DNA of 64,000 nt from G020348385 sp964538085 (GCA_964538085.1 CAZIDF010000003.1:208364-272363); one strand, 5' to 3'. Counted from the stretch's first letter, positions 23,315 to 32,897 are shown. A program made the numbers and translations. The notes: generated by a model from the letters alone, not told the origin.

Positions 23315-25327
23315 TTATTCTAAAGAATCGATGAGTTCGTGAAACTCCGATTCATCCAGAGTGGGTACTCCCAAATGCTTTGCCTTTTGAAACTTCGAAC
23401 CTGGGGAATCCCCGACAACAACATAGCTGGTGTTGCTGCTTACAGAGGAAACAACCTTCCCTCCAAGGTTCTGGATGAGGTCTGTCGCTTCTTCTCTCGT
23501 AAGACGAGAAAGTTTCCCTGTCAAAACAAACGTCTGGCCACCTAAAGCCTTTCCCCCCTCTCTTGGTTCCTCTCGTTCGACAAAATTCAGCCCCGCTTCT
23601 TTTAATCTCTGGATGAGTTCGACATTTTCCGTCTGCTTGAAGAAAAAAACGACACTTTCGGCCACCTTCGATCCCACATCTGGGATAGGGAGCAATCCTT
23701 CGTATCCTGCCTTTGACAAGGCATCGATGTTCTTGAAGTGACCGGATAACGCATGGGCTGTCCTTTCTCCAACGAATCTTATACCTAGAGCGAAGACCAA
23801 ACGCGCGACTTCTCTGTCCTTGGATTTTTCGATCTCTTCCAACAGGTTCAGCGTGCTTTTTGGTCCCATTCTTTCTAGCTTTATCAGGTCTTCAGGCATC
23901 AAGTTGTATATATCCGGGATGTTCCTCACAAGGTTATTCGCGACAAGTTGATCGACGATCGCATCTCCCAAGCCTTCGATATTCATCGCTCTCCTAGAGG
24001 CATAATGAAGGAGGGATTCCCGTAATCTTGCTGGGCATGAGGGATTCATACATCGAGAGACCGCCTCCCCTTCGGGATGGAAGACAGCGACATGGCAAAC
24101 AGGACAAGTGACTGGAAAAATGAAAGGGCGTTCCTTTCCTGTTCGCTTCTCCTTAATCACAGAAACCACTTTGGGGATGACGTCGCCGCTTCGTTCGACA
24201 AGAACCGTGTCCCCGATCCGGATATCCTTTCTTTTGATTTCATCTTTATTATGAAGAGTAGACCTGCTGACCGTTATGCCCGATAGTTTCACGGGTTCTA
24301 GAATAGCGACTGGGGTCAACGCTCCAGTTCTTCCAACCTGAATCAAGATGTCCTTTATTTTTGTGGTTGCCTGCCTGGCTGGGAATTTGAATGAAATGGC
24401 CCATCGGGGGAACTTGGCTGTGCTGCCCAGGAGTTTTTGTTGTTCTGTCGAATTCACTTTGATAACGATGCCGTCCACATCATAATCTAAGCTCTCTTTC
24501 TTTTCGCGCCATTCTTCATAAAAGCCAAAAACGTCTTCCAGCGAGGGACAAAACCTAGAGTGGGGGTTTGTTTTCAAATGAAATTCTTTTAAAATATTCA
24601 AGTTTTGCCATTGACTATCGCTCTCTTCTCCGTCAAGAAAAACAGAATACAGAAACATGTCTAGATTTCTTTGTGCCACATCTTTAGGATCGAGCATGCG
24701 GATCGATCCTGCCGCTGCGTTTCTGGGATTGGCGAATAGAGGCTCCCCCTCTTTTTCCCGTGCTTGATTGATCTTGAGAAAGGATGAAAAGGGCAGAAAG
24801 ATTTCGCCTCTGGCTTCGACATTTCGGTTTGTCTCTATAGAAAGGGGAAGACTTTTTATCGTTTTGACGTTAGCTGTGACGTCATCCCCGCGGAGTCCAT
24901 CCCCACGGGTAATAGCTTGAGAAAATGCCCCGTTGCGGTAAAATATGGCAATACCCAACCCATCGATTTTGAGTTCTGCCACATACTCGATCTTTTCTGA
25001 AGGGATGATCTTCTTGATCCTTCCCTCGAATTCTCTCAATTCGTGCTCGTTGTAGCTGTTATCCAGGCTGAGCATGGGGGAGGTGTGTCCGACAGATGAG
25101 AATCCATCGAGAGCTTGTTCCCCGACTCTTTGTGTGGGAGATTCTGGTGTGATGAGGTCTGGAAACTCTCTTTCTAGTTTTTGGAGCTCTTTTACCAGGA
25201 GGTCGAATTCATAGTCAGAGATCTGCGGGGAATTATCCACATAATACTTTTTTTCATGGAATCGTATTTTTTGCCTTAGGTTTTTTATATTCTGAAAGGC
25301 GTCCTGTTTTGTTGAGGGTTTATTCAT
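23315..25327 (-). CDS. ligA: NAD-dependent DNA ligase LigA
   Basis: This 670-aa ligase has the full layout: Ia and adenylation domain with the KxDG nucleotidyl-lysine motif (AELKIDGLGIAI), OB fold, Cys4 zinc finger (CPVC, CMNPSC), helix-hairpin-helix repeats, and a C-terminal BRCT domain (GGKALGGQTFVLTGKL). The length matches the family. A clear ribosome site (AGGAGGGGAG) precedes the ATG. Confidence 0.98.
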   Translation of the reverse strand: MNKPSTKQDAFQNIKNLRQKIRFHEKKYYVDNSPQISDYEFDLLVKELQKLEREFPDLITPESPTQRVGEQALDGFSSVGHTSPMLSLDNSYNEHELREFEGRIKKIIPSEKIEYVAELKIDGLGIAIFYRNGAFSQAITRGDGLRGDDVTANVKTIKSLPLSIETNRNVEARGEIFLPFSSFLKINQAREKEGEPLFANPRNAAAGSIRMLDPKDVAQRNLDMFLYSVFLDGEESDSQWQNLNILKEFHLKTNPHSRFCPSLEDVFGFYEEWREKKESLDYDVDGIVIKVNSTEQQKLLGSTAKFPRWAISFKFPARQATTKIKDILIQVGRTGALTPVAILEPVKLSGITVSRSTLHNKDEIKRKDIRIGDTVLVERSGDVIPKVVSVIKEKRTGKERPFIFPVTCPVCHVAVFHPEGEAVSRCMNPSCPARLRESLLHYASRRAMNIEGLGDAIVDQLVANNLVRNIPDIYNLMPEDLIKLERMGPKSTLNLLEEIEKSKDREVARLVFALGIRFVGERTAHALSGHFKNIDALSKAGYEGLLPIPDVGSKVAESVVFFFKQTENVELIQRLKEAGLNFVEREEPREGGKALGGQTFVLTGKLSRLTREEATDLIQNLGGKVVSSVSSNTSYVVVGDSPGSKFQKAKHLGVPTLDESEFHELIDSLE

Positions 25328-25402
25328 CTTTGCTCCCCTCCTATTTTAAAAAAAACAGAAGGAGAACACAATTTTTACGGACAGGAGGCGGAAAATTCTA
25401 AC

Positions 25403-26575
25403 CTATTGGATGCCCAACCGCTGTTTGGTTCTTTCGATGAGCTGTTGAAATCCTTCTAGTGCCGCTTGCGTATCGGCTTCTAATTTTTTGATGGTTTCCT
25501 CTTCAGTTTCGATCTGCTTGAGCATGGATTTCATTTCCCCCTTTTCGCCATCGGTTAGGTTTTCTTCCTCTTTCTCTCCGAACTTATCGTTGAAGGCTTT
25601 GGTGAGGTCTTCCAGTTTTTTAGTCCGCTGCTGGAGCTGCTGGACATTTTCGTTGTACTTCAAGTCTTTTTTCGAAAGGAAATACAGGCTTTCCGCCATT
25701 TGCATGGCTTTTTGCGAATTCGCTTCGGAAAGAAAGCTAGCTTCCAACAAATACTTCAACGCCTCATCGGTAAAGGAAGCGTTTTTCTCGGCTTTTTTTG
25801 CCAGGATGATCCCCATATTAAAAGCGATGGCGCCGCTTTTCTGTTTCATATAGGCCATTTTATAGTTGGATAGGGCTTCTTCGGTTTTCCCGTTTTTGTT
25901 CAAGGCATTGGCGTATAGATAAATGCTGGCAAAATCTTTTCCGTCGGTGGCGGCTATTTTAAGAGCTTTTTCTGCATCTTTATAGGCTTTGCCATCATAA
26001 AGAGCTTTTCCCAATTGCTTCAAGCTGGGTATGATCTGTGGATTTTTCAAGATGTTATAAGCCGTTATGTAGGCGTCCACAGCCCCGCTGTAATTTTTTG
26101 TTTTTTCAAAGGCCTGACCCTGGATGTATGCTCCAGCACCTTGAAGCTGGTTCCAGGTGGCGGCCGGAGCAATGTCTGAATTTTTGTTGGCCTTGGCGGT
26201 TTCAACGATCTGTCCGGCATAATTACTGGCTTTGGGAAGATTTTGCCCCTGGTTCACATACATGCTTGCCACCATGGTGAGAACCTGGCATTTTTTCAGT
26301 GCATCCAAACCGCCGAGTTCAATTGCTCTTTCTCCGTATTTGATCGTTTCTTCAGCTGTTTTTCCGCTGTATTGAAGAGTACAGAGTTCGGCGCTAGCAA
26401 AATTTTCATACTGGGCTCCAGGATTATTGCTGACATAATCTTTCAAAAGCTGGGCTTTCTGATTAGCGTCTGGTGTTGTCATCGCCTTGATGTAGGTATC
26501 ATTGTTGTTTTGAGCGGGCAACAATGAACACAGAAAGACAAGGAGGGAAAGAGCTGTGATTGCTGTTTTTCTCAT
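25403..26575 (-). CDS. Secreted or periplasmic TPR protein
   Basis: This 390-aa protein starts with a signal peptide (MRKTAITALSLLVFLCSLLPAQ), followed by several tetratricopeptide-like helical repeats (about 30-280) and a Lys/Glu-rich coiled coil (about 310-370). ATG 26575 is chosen over TTG 26581 because GAGAGG is better placed for it. TPR proteins scaffold complexes; no enzyme domain is seen. Its upstream region carries both a sigma-70 and a sigma-54 promoter, unusual for a structural protein. Confidence 0.83.
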   Translation of the reverse strand: MRKTAITALSLLVFLCSLLPAQNNNDTYIKAMTTPDANQKAQLLKDYVSNNPGAQYENFASAELCTLQYSGKTAEETIKYGERAIELGGLDALKKCQVLTMVASMYVNQGQNLPKASNYAGQIVETAKANKNSDIAPAATWNQLQGAGAYIQGQAFEKTKNYSGAVDAYITAYNILKNPQIIPSLKQLGKALYDGKAYKDAEKALKIAATDGKDFASIYLYANALNKNGKTEEALSNYKMAYMKQKSGAIAFNMGIILAKKAEKNASFTDEALKYLLEASFLSEANSQKAMQMAESLYFLSKKDLKYNENVQQLQQRTKKLEDLTKAFNDKFGEKEEENLTDGEKGEMKSMLKQIETEEETIKKLEADTQAALEGFQQLIERTKQRLGIQ

Positions 26576-26601
26576 TTTCAACCTCTCATAAAATCTGTTG
26601 A

Positions 26602-26630
26602 ATAATAGCTATCTCCAAAGGAAATGTCAA
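26602..26630 (-). promoter_or_regulatory. Sigma-70 promoter of the TPR protein gene
   Basis: Minus-strand TTGACA (26625-26630) and TATTAT (26602-26607) with 17-nt spacing. Confidence 0.7.
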
Positions 26631-26661
26631 TACAACTTTAGAGAAATTCTACCTATATGAT

Positions 26662-26677
26662 AGCAAACTCCGTGCCA
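26662..26677 (-). promoter_or_regulatory. Sigma-54 promoter of the TPR protein gene
   Basis: The minus strand reads TGGCACGGAGTTTGCT, matching TGGCACG-N4-TTGCW throughout. It sits upstream of the sigma-70 promoter for the same gene. Confidence 0.72.
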
Positions 26678-26730
26678 AATTTATACATGAAGGATAAGCG
26701 CTTGGATTTTTTGGGAACTTTGGTTAGAAT

Positions 26731-27681
26731 GTGCCTATGGATCCAGGTTCCCTTGATTTTAAAGCACGGTTTTCCCAAACGCTAGGACAAGGTCTTAGGC
26801 AGACGGTTTCTCTACAGGATCATGCCCATTTCAAGGTCGGCGGACGAGCGGACTATTTTTTTGTCGCTACCTCCCTCCCAGATCTTATCCAAGCTGTCCT
26901 TTTAGCCAGACAGCACAAAATACGCCATTACATCATTGGGGGTGGGTATAACCTGTTGTTCGACGATGATGGATTTCGCGGTCTGATCATAAAGAACAGT
27001 GTTCTAGGAATGGAAAAAAAAGGTGCGGCAAAGATCGAAGTATGCTCCGGAACGCCCATACGGGAATTGGTTGAGTTTTGCGTTGCCCAAACCTTGGAAG
27101 GATTTGAATTTTTGGCAGGAATCCCGGGGACTGTTGGCGGGGCTGTGTTCGGGAATGCGGGAGCTTTTGACCGAGATATCGGAAGTTTTTTGGCTGAAGC
27201 TCTCATTTTAGATAACAGAGGGGAACAGGTTCACGTGGACGGGGATTATTTTGCCTTTGACTATCGCCAGAGCCGATTGCGAACCAACCGAGACCTCCTT
27301 TTGAAAGCCACATTTTTGCTCCAGAAAGGCGACCGGCAAGACATAGAGGAAAAAATTGCAGAGAATTTGGCAAAAAGGAAAAAAAAGCATCCTCCCTGGG
27401 ATGTGGCATGTGCGGGGAGTTATTTCAAAAACCCTGTGCTTCCTGACGGGAAAAGGATTCCTGCCGCTTATTATTTGGACAAGGTGGGTGCGAAGAGTCT
27501 GAGCTTCGGGGGAGCGGCGGTTTTTGCCGATCATGCCAACTTCATCGTCAATCGACATGCTGCGACCGCCAAGGATATTTTGAGTTTGGCCCTGGAGCTA
27601 AAAAGCCGGGTGAAACAGGAATTCGGGATCGAGCTGGAGGAAGAAGTTATTTACCTCCCAGCAGAACCTCCATCGACTTGA
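26731..27681 (+). CDS. murB: UDP-N-acetylenolpyruvoylglucosamine reductase MurB
   Basis: This 316-aa FAD enzyme reduces the enolpyruvyl group to make UDP-MurNAc. The FAD-binding segment includes FKVGGRADYFF and GGGYNLLFDDDGF; the catalytic serine lies in CAGSYFKNP, and the closing IELEEEVIYL is typical of type I MurB. Start may be GTG 26731 or ATG 26737; there is no strong ribosome site. Its 3' end overlaps the convergent dehydrogenase-like gene by 35 nt. Confidence 0.96.
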   Translation: MPMDPGSLDFKARFSQTLGQGLRQTVSLQDHAHFKVGGRADYFFVATSLPDLIQAVLLARQHKIRHYIIGGGYNLLFDDDGFRGLIIKNSVLGMEKKGAAKIEVCSGTPIRELVEFCVAQTLEGFEFLAGIPGTVGGAVFGNAGAFDRDIGSFLAEALILDNRGEQVHVDGDYFAFDYRQSRLRTNRDLLLKATFLLQKGDRQDIEEKIAENLAKRKKKHPPWDVACAGSYFKNPVLPDGKRIPAAYYLDKVGAKSLSFGGAAVFADHANFIVNRHAATAKDILSLALELKSRVKQEFGIELEEEVIYLPAEPPST

Positions 27682-28516
27682 GTTTATCTGCAGAAAGTAT
27701 TTTTTCTCTTTTCGCTATCTGGAGCGATCGATGGGCTATTTTAATGTAAAGCTCGCGCAATTCAGAATAATTTCGCAGTGCATCCAAATGCTTTGCGATA
27801 GTTACTTCATCTCCTCGGACGACAGGACCTGTCAAGGCTTTGCCTGCGCTAAATTTTTTTACATTTTGTAAAGTTCCTTGCACCAGAGGGTACAAAACTT
27901 GAGAGGCCTCGGAATTTGTCAAACCGCCATGTGAAAGCAGTTCTGTGGCTGTGTCCAGGAGCGTTGTCAGGAAGTTCGAAGCTATGCTGCAAGCTATGTG
28001 GTAGAGTGGCTTATTTTGGGCTTCGAGGATGATGTGCTTGCCGCCCAGTTGGCGAGTGATTCCTATGGCCAATTGAAGCGCTTCCCCCATGCCTTCAAGT
28101 CCGAAGTAGATTTCCTGAAAGGCGTTGGGATCTGGTTTTTTCTCAGGAAAAGATTGGACGGGATGTATGGATGCGATCAAAGCGCCGCTCTCTTCCAGAG
28201 GAATCAGGCATTCGGTGGTGAGGAGTCCGCTGCAGTGAAAAAAGAATTTATCCTGTCCGACGATATCAGAGCTGGCCAATTCTTTGGCCACCGCTTCGAT
28301 CGCATCATCGGGCACTGTCAGGATGATCCACTGCCCTTGCCGAGCGGCATATTGATTATCGTTCCCATACTCTCCTTGGCCGATCAGTTGTTGGCTTTCT
28401 TGAGCTGAGGAAAGGCTTCTGTCGGAAAGGGCTGTAATTCGGTGACCTTTTTGAGTAAGAGCATAGCCGAGATTGGTGCCCAGTTTCCCAGTTCCGATTA
28501 TGGCGATATCACTCAT
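27647..28516 (-). CDS. Rossmann-fold/DUF2520 protein
   Basis: This 289-aa protein has an N-terminal NAD(P)-binding fold (IAIIGTGKLGTNLGYALTQKGH) and the C-terminal helical DUF2520 domain, as in 6-phosphogluconate-dehydrogenase-like reductases. Motif HPVQSFP is characteristic. No substrate is established for the family; pantothenate-related neighbourhoods occur elsewhere but not here. It overlaps the NYN gene by 8 nt upstream and the 3' end of murB on the other strand. Confidence 0.88.
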   Translation of the reverse strand: MSDIAIIGTGKLGTNLGYALTQKGHRITALSDRSLSSAQESQQLIGQGEYGNDNQYAARQGQWIILTVPDDAIEAVAKELASSDIVGQDKFFFHCSGLLTTECLIPLEESGALIASIHPVQSFPEKKPDPNAFQEIYFGLEGMGEALQLAIGITRQLGGKHIILEAQNKPLYHIACSIASNFLTTLLDTATELLSHGGLTNSEASQVLYPLVQGTLQNVKKFSAGKALTGPVVRGDEVTIAKHLDALRNYSELRELYIKIAHRSLQIAKREKILSADKLKSMEVLLGGK

Positions 28517-28991
28517 CTGAGGCCCCGAAAATCTCGAGCCAATGATCCAGGTCGAGAGGGGATAAGGTAATATCTTCCTTGTTCATGGATTGGGATTTTT
28601 TGTGTTTTATTAATGCCGTTTTCAGCATCTTATAGAAATCCTTGCAGTCGAGAGCTTTTGCCCTGTTAATCCTAGCAAAAGATTTGATCTCTCTGTCAGA
28701 ACTCACCACATAAAAGTGCCTCAGGTCAGTCTGTTTTTCCACTAACTTTTTGATGACTGAGTCTGCCGATTCATCGATATCCGGCCAGAATATGGAAAAC
28801 TCCTTTCTCCTGAATTTTTCGCCGACCAGATCAGGATCCTGCGGGCCGTCGAAAACCAGGATAATTTTCGTTTTTTTTGTCGATTGGAATATGGCTAGCT
28901 GTGCAACCAGTTTACGCTTACTCGTAGGATCGAATAATTCCAGAGAGGGGCTAAACCCGATCAGGTTGCTGCCGTCTATTAAATATGGCAT
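28509..28991 (-). CDS. NYN-domain (YacP-like) nuclease-fold protein
   Basis: This 160-aa protein opens with MPYLIDGSNLIG, the first acidic motif of the PIN/NYN nuclease superfamily, followed by VFDGP, DESADSVIKKLVE and VVSSDREIKSFAR, which supply the remaining Asp residues. YacP-like proteins are thought to act on RNA. ATG 28991 is chosen because the domain starts there; the longer in-frame extension is Ser/Arg-rich and overlaps the upstream gene. Confidence 0.87.
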   Translation of the reverse strand: MPYLIDGSNLIGFSPSLELFDPTSKRKLVAQLAIFQSTKKTKIILVFDGPQDPDLVGEKFRRKEFSIFWPDIDESADSVIKKLVEKQTDLRHFYVVSSDREIKSFARINRAKALDCKDFYKMLKTALIKHKKSQSMNKEDITLSPLDLDHWLEIFGASDE

Positions 28992-29052
28992 TTTTCGAAT
29001 TGACGCGCATGATTGTTTAGGGGGAGAAAAAGCGCGTTTTTCGAGATGATAA

Positions 29053-29706
29053 CTAGAGGTTGTACGTGTCCCCTGGTTTGAGGATGATGACCTCGGCCAT
29101 ATCTCCCACCCTTTTCTTGAACTCCTCGGGATCCGCTTCGACGATAGGAAACGTGCCATAGTGAATCGGGATGACCTTTTTGGTTTGTGTGAACTCGACA
29201 GCCTTGGTTGCCGATGGTACTCCCATGGTGTAACGATCTCCTATCGGGAGGAAACTCATGTCAGGGCCGAAAAATTCCCCGATCAACTTCATGTCATAAG
29301 TCAATCCAGTGTCGCCTGCATGATACAGGGTTTTGCCGTCGAGTTCGACGACAACACCCGTCGGAGCTCCTTTTTCGGCGGAATGCCAGGCTTGGACCAT
29401 ATGGACTATCACCCCATTCGCTTCGATCGTACCGCCGATATTCATCCCTTCGGCTAGTATCCCTGCCGCCTCTGCCTCGACAGCGATCTCATGGATTCCA
29501 ACCAAAATCGCTCCTGTTTTTTTACAGATATCGAAAGCATCGCCCAAATGGTCACTATGGTGATGGGTTACGATGACCACGTCGGCTTGAGTGATCGCGT
29601 CTGCGCTTGTGGAAGCCGCTGGGTTCCCCGTCAGAAAAGGATCGATGAATACCGTTTTAGATCCCCGTATTTTCACTGCAGAGTGTCCTAGCCAAGTTAT
29701 TTCCAT
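29053..29706 (-). CDS. UPF0173/UlaG-like metal-dependent hydrolase
   Basis: This 217-aa metallo-beta-lactamase-fold protein has THHHSDHLGD as metal motif, an N-terminal GHSAVKI and the HAGDTGLTYDM and IPIHYGTFP segments of the UPF0173 family. The natural substrate is unknown for most members. A ribosome site GGAGGGAG precedes the ATG. Confidence 0.92.
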   Translation of the reverse strand: MEITWLGHSAVKIRGSKTVFIDPFLTGNPAASTSADAITQADVVIVTHHHSDHLGDAFDICKKTGAILVGIHEIAVEAEAAGILAEGMNIGGTIEANGVIVHMVQAWHSAEKGAPTGVVVELDGKTLYHAGDTGLTYDMKLIGEFFGPDMSFLPIGDRYTMGVPSATKAVEFTQTKKVIPIHYGTFPIVEADPEEFKKRVGDMAEVIILKPGDTYNL

Positions 29707-29735
29707 TTTTTTCTCCCTCCTAATAAATATTTTTT

Positions 29736-29773
29736 AGCCCATCCTCAAAAGTAAGGGAAGGGTGGGTTGGCCC
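29736..29773. repeat. Single G-rich repeat unit within a hairpin
   Basis: AAGGGTGGGTTGGCC (29758-29772) is a shortened unit of the dispersed repeat in the opposite orientation to the 21-23 kb copies. Its AGGGTGGGTT (29759-29768) can pair with AGCCCATCCT (29736-29745) into a 10-bp hairpin containing two G-U pairs. Confidence 0.65.
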
Positions 29774-29780
29774 GAAAAAA

Positions 29781-30125
29781 TCATCCAGGAGGCCAGGTCA
29801 TGCGTCTTCCACCCAAAAGATGGAAGTGGATGTGAAAGACCTCCTGCCCGGAATCTCGGGCTGTGTTGAGAACGATCCGGTATCCTTTCTCATCGATTCC
29901 TAGGTTTCGGGCGATCTGACGAGCCTTGAACAGGATGTGGCTCAACATATCTTTTTTTTCTTCGGGGATGCCGTTCAGGGAAGCGAAATGCTCTTTGGGT
30001 ATGATCAGAATGTGGACGGGGGCTTGTGGATTGATATCGTTGAATGCCACGATTTGCTCGTCCTCATAAATCAGTTCAGATGGAATATCTTTGGCGACAA
30101 TTTTACAAAAAATGCAGTCCACCAT
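29781..30125 (-). CDS. HIT-family (HinT-like) nucleotide hydrolase
   Basis: This 114-aa histidine-triad protein has CIFCKIVAKDIPS at the start and the triad HIHFHLLGGRRM near the end. Family members hydrolyse nucleoside phosphoramidates. The ATG at 30125 has AAAGGAGCGG upstream; an earlier in-frame start would overlap murA. It follows murA by about 26 nt. Confidence 0.95.
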   Translation of the reverse strand: MVDCIFCKIVAKDIPSELIYEDEQIVAFNDINPQAPVHILIIPKEHFASLNGIPEEKKDMLSHILFKARQIARNLGIDEKGYRIVLNTARDSGQEVFHIHFHLLGGRRMTWPPG

Positions 30126-30151
30126 GTCCGCTCCTTTTGCTCGTTGATCTT

Positions 30152-31414
30152 TCAATCATTAAGTCTCTCGATATTTGCACCGAGAGATTTAAGCTTTTCT
30201 TCGATATTTTCGTATCCTCTGTTGAGATGTTCGGCGTCGGTGATGATCGTCTCTCCGCTTGCTATAAGCCCTGCGAGCACGAGTGAGGCGGATGCCCTCA
30301 GATCTGTGGCCAGAATTTCTGCTCCTGAAAGCGGAGATTTTCCCTTGACTATGGCTTTATCACCAGTGACCTCGATGTTAGCTCCCAACCGCAACAATTC
30401 ATTCACATGGGAAAATCTCCTATCGAAGATAGTCTCTGTAATGATGGATGTTCCATCGGCCTGAGTCATCATGACCATGAATTGGGCTTGCATATCTGTT
30501 GGAAAACCGGGATAAGGGGAGGTCGTGATATCTTGTGCCCTGATCGTTTCGCTCCCTATGACACGCAAGGCATGGTTATTGATTTTTTCGATATCTGCGC
30601 CAGAAAAGCGCAACTTTTCGATGATGGTACCCAGTTGAGCGGGAAGAACATGAGTCAGCACGATATTACCTCGAGTCAAAGCACCAGCGATTAAAAAAGT
30701 ACCCGCTTCGATTCGATCGGGGATGATCTCATGGGTAGCCCCTCCCAGTTCTTCTATCCCTTTGATGCGGATGGTTTCTTCACCTATTCCGTCGATTTTT
30801 GCCCCCATCTTGATTAGAAGCTGACAAAGATTTCCCACCTCTGGCTCGAGGGAGCAATTCTTCAATACGGTCTCACCGCGGGCAAGAGAAGCGGCCATCA
30901 AGATGTTTTCTGTTCCCCCAACCGTTTTTTTTTCGAACTCTATTTCTGTGCCTTGCAGTTTTTTTGCTTCAGCTGTGATGTAGCCGTGCTTAAGGCTTAT
31001 CGACGCGCCCAATTTTTCAAGTCCATGGATATGAAGATCGATCGGACGGGACCCGATCGCACATCCCCCGGGCAAAGAGACCACGGCTTTTCCGTGCCTG
31101 GCAAGAAGAGGCCCCAGAACGAGAATGGAAGCTCTCATCGCCCGGACAAGCTCATAGGACGCTTCTTCAGAGAGTATTTTTTTTACCTGAATGGACAAAG
31201 ATCTTCGTCTGATGTTGTAGTCTGCGCCGAGCTCCTTTACCAATGTCAAAATAGTGAAAACATCCTTCACCAGAGGAATATTCTTCAGCCTGATTTTTTC
31301 TTTGGTTAAAAGAGAAGCGGCAATGGCAGGAAGAACGGCATTTTTGGCCCCACTGATCTTGACTTTTCCTTTAAGCTGGAGGTCCTGATTTCCACGAATC
31401 CTGATCTTTTCCAT
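30152..31414 (-). CDS. murA: UDP-N-acetylglucosamine 1-carboxyvinyltransferase MurA
   Basis: This 420-aa EPSP-synthase-fold enzyme performs the first committed step of peptidoglycan synthesis. The N-terminal KISGAKNAVLPA and the active-site loop LPGGCAIGSRPIDLH, with the fosfomycin-reactive Cys present, are intact. It is downstream of the Cys/Met PLP-enzyme gene by about 70 nt and may be separately transcribed. Confidence 0.98.
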   Translation of the reverse strand: MEKIRIRGNQDLQLKGKVKISGAKNAVLPAIAASLLTKEKIRLKNIPLVKDVFTILTLVKELGADYNIRRRSLSIQVKKILSEEASYELVRAMRASILVLGPLLARHGKAVVSLPGGCAIGSRPIDLHIHGLEKLGASISLKHGYITAEAKKLQGTEIEFEKKTVGGTENILMAASLARGETVLKNCSLEPEVGNLCQLLIKMGAKIDGIGEETIRIKGIEELGGATHEIIPDRIEAGTFLIAGALTRGNIVLTHVLPAQLGTIIEKLRFSGADIEKINNHALRVIGSETIRAQDITTSPYPGFPTDMQAQFMVMMTQADGTSIITETIFDRRFSHVNELLRLGANIEVTGDKAIVKGKSPLSGAEILATDLRASASLVLAGLIASGETIITDAEHLNRGYENIEEKLKSLGANIERLND

Positions 31415-31483
31415 GTAAAATCATTCTAGACCAATACACACTAAATTTCAACAATTGGGGGCCTCTGTATGGAGCGTCCTCAA

Positions 31484-32884
31484 TTATTTTAGAGCTTGGT
31501 CGAGGTCAGCGATCAAATCATCCGGATCTTCGGCTCCCACACAAAGCCGTATCATCTGGGGTGGGACATCGGCGAGTTTTCGGGCTTCTTCCCCTTGCTG
31601 AAGATGGGTCGAAATGGCGGGGATGGTCGCGATGCTCTTGATCCGGCCCATGTCGCCGGCTCTGAAGATGATCTGAAAACGGTCGAAAACGCGCCGGGCG
31701 TTTGATGGAGGGCCCTCCACCCTGAAGCTCATCAAATGCCCGTAGCGGTTAACTTGGTTTCCTGTTCCATCATCAGAATCTACGAGTTTCATGTATCGTT
31801 TTGCCAGTTCGTGAAATGGGAACTGAGGGAGTCCGAGGAAATCGACCTGGTAAACCTTGGGGTGATGGTTCAAAAATTCGGCGACTTTCTGGCAGTTTTG
31901 GCTGACGAGGTCCATTTTTGAACGAAGTGTCCGCAGATCATTCAGTGCGAACATCGCATTGACTGGAGAAGCTGCCGGTCCGGTATCCCGGAAAGGAAGG
32001 AATTTTACGTATTCGGCGAAGCTTTCTTTGAATAGAGGATTATCGTTTTTGATCTTTGTGACGATGGGATTTTGGCTGATCAGCGCTCCACCTATAGCCA
32101 GGCCTCCGGAAGTGATAGATTTGCTCAGGGAGTGGATAACGATGTCTGCCCCGTAAGCGAGCGGCCGCATCAGGGCGGGCGTGGCGCAAGTTGAGTCTAT
32201 AATGAACGGAATTTCCCAAGAATGGGCCAAGTCCGCCAATGCCTTGATGTCGCAGAAAGCCTGTTGAGGATTGCTCGGCGATTCGGTATACAAAAAACGT
32301 GTGTTTTCATCGATCTTCGTTTTCCACTCTTCCAGGTCTTCCGGATGGACCACCCACCGGACTTCTATCCCTCTTTCCAGCATTTTTCTTAATGAAAAAT
32401 GCTGGAATGTACCGCCATAGATCTGGATGGAAGAGACAAAATTGATCTTTTCAGGGCCGGCGTTCTGTTTAACCAAAAAAGGATCGACAGCCAGCATGAT
32501 CGCGGACATGCCGGATGCGGTCACGACACAGGATGTCTCGCAGCCTGTTTTGTATCCCTCGAGAAGGGCAAGAACCCATTCCAGGTAATACGTCGTGGGA
32601 TTGGCGAATCGTGTGTAACACCAAGTGGGAATGAGATAGGCCAGTGCCGCTTCTAATTCGTCTGAATCCCTGTAGGCTTGAGCTGCTGCAAGATAGAGCG
32701 GTTCGATCACCGCTCCTTGATTCTGCTCCAATGCTTCCTCGACCGTGTACAGTCCGTGCACAGCTATGGTGTCGAACTTGAGTTTTTTAATCCGTTCCAG
32801 CTGTTTTTTTTTCTTCTCCAGGTTTTTTTTGGCGTTTGCAATGTATTTTTTTACACCAGGACCGTATTCTTTTTTGTCCGACAT
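31484..32884 (-). CDS. Cys/Met-metabolism PLP-dependent enzyme (cystathionine gamma-lyase/synthase-like)
   Basis: This 466-aa enzyme belongs to the trans-sulfuration fold-type I family. Signature elements are YTRFANPTTYYLE, TASGMSAI, IYGGTFQ, TESPSNPQQAFCDI, IDSTCATPALMRPL and the PLP-lysine segment HSLSKSITSGG, which differs from the usual SxTKY(I/L)GGH. An N-terminal extension of about 35 residues, very Lys-rich, precedes the catalytic domain and makes it longer than typical (about 380-400 aa). Gamma-elimination, gamma-replacement and O-acyl-homoserine sulfhydrylation are all possible. It is the last gene of a five-gene operon. Confidence 0.88.
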   Translation of the reverse strand: MSDKKEYGPGVKKYIANAKKNLEKKKKQLERIKKLKFDTIAVHGLYTVEEALEQNQGAVIEPLYLAAAQAYRDSDELEAALAYLIPTWCYTRFANPTTYYLEWVLALLEGYKTGCETSCVVTASGMSAIMLAVDPFLVKQNAGPEKINFVSSIQIYGGTFQHFSLRKMLERGIEVRWVVHPEDLEEWKTKIDENTRFLYTESPSNPQQAFCDIKALADLAHSWEIPFIIDSTCATPALMRPLAYGADIVIHSLSKSITSGGLAIGGALISQNPIVTKIKNDNPLFKESFAEYVKFLPFRDTGPAASPVNAMFALNDLRTLRSKMDLVSQNCQKVAEFLNHHPKVYQVDFLGLPQFPFHELAKRYMKLVDSDDGTGNQVNRYGHLMSFRVEGPPSNARRVFDRFQIIFRAGDMGRIKSIATIPAISTHLQQGEEARKLADVPPQMIRLCVGAEDPDDLIADLDQALK

Positions 32885-32897
32885 GTTTTTCTCCCCT

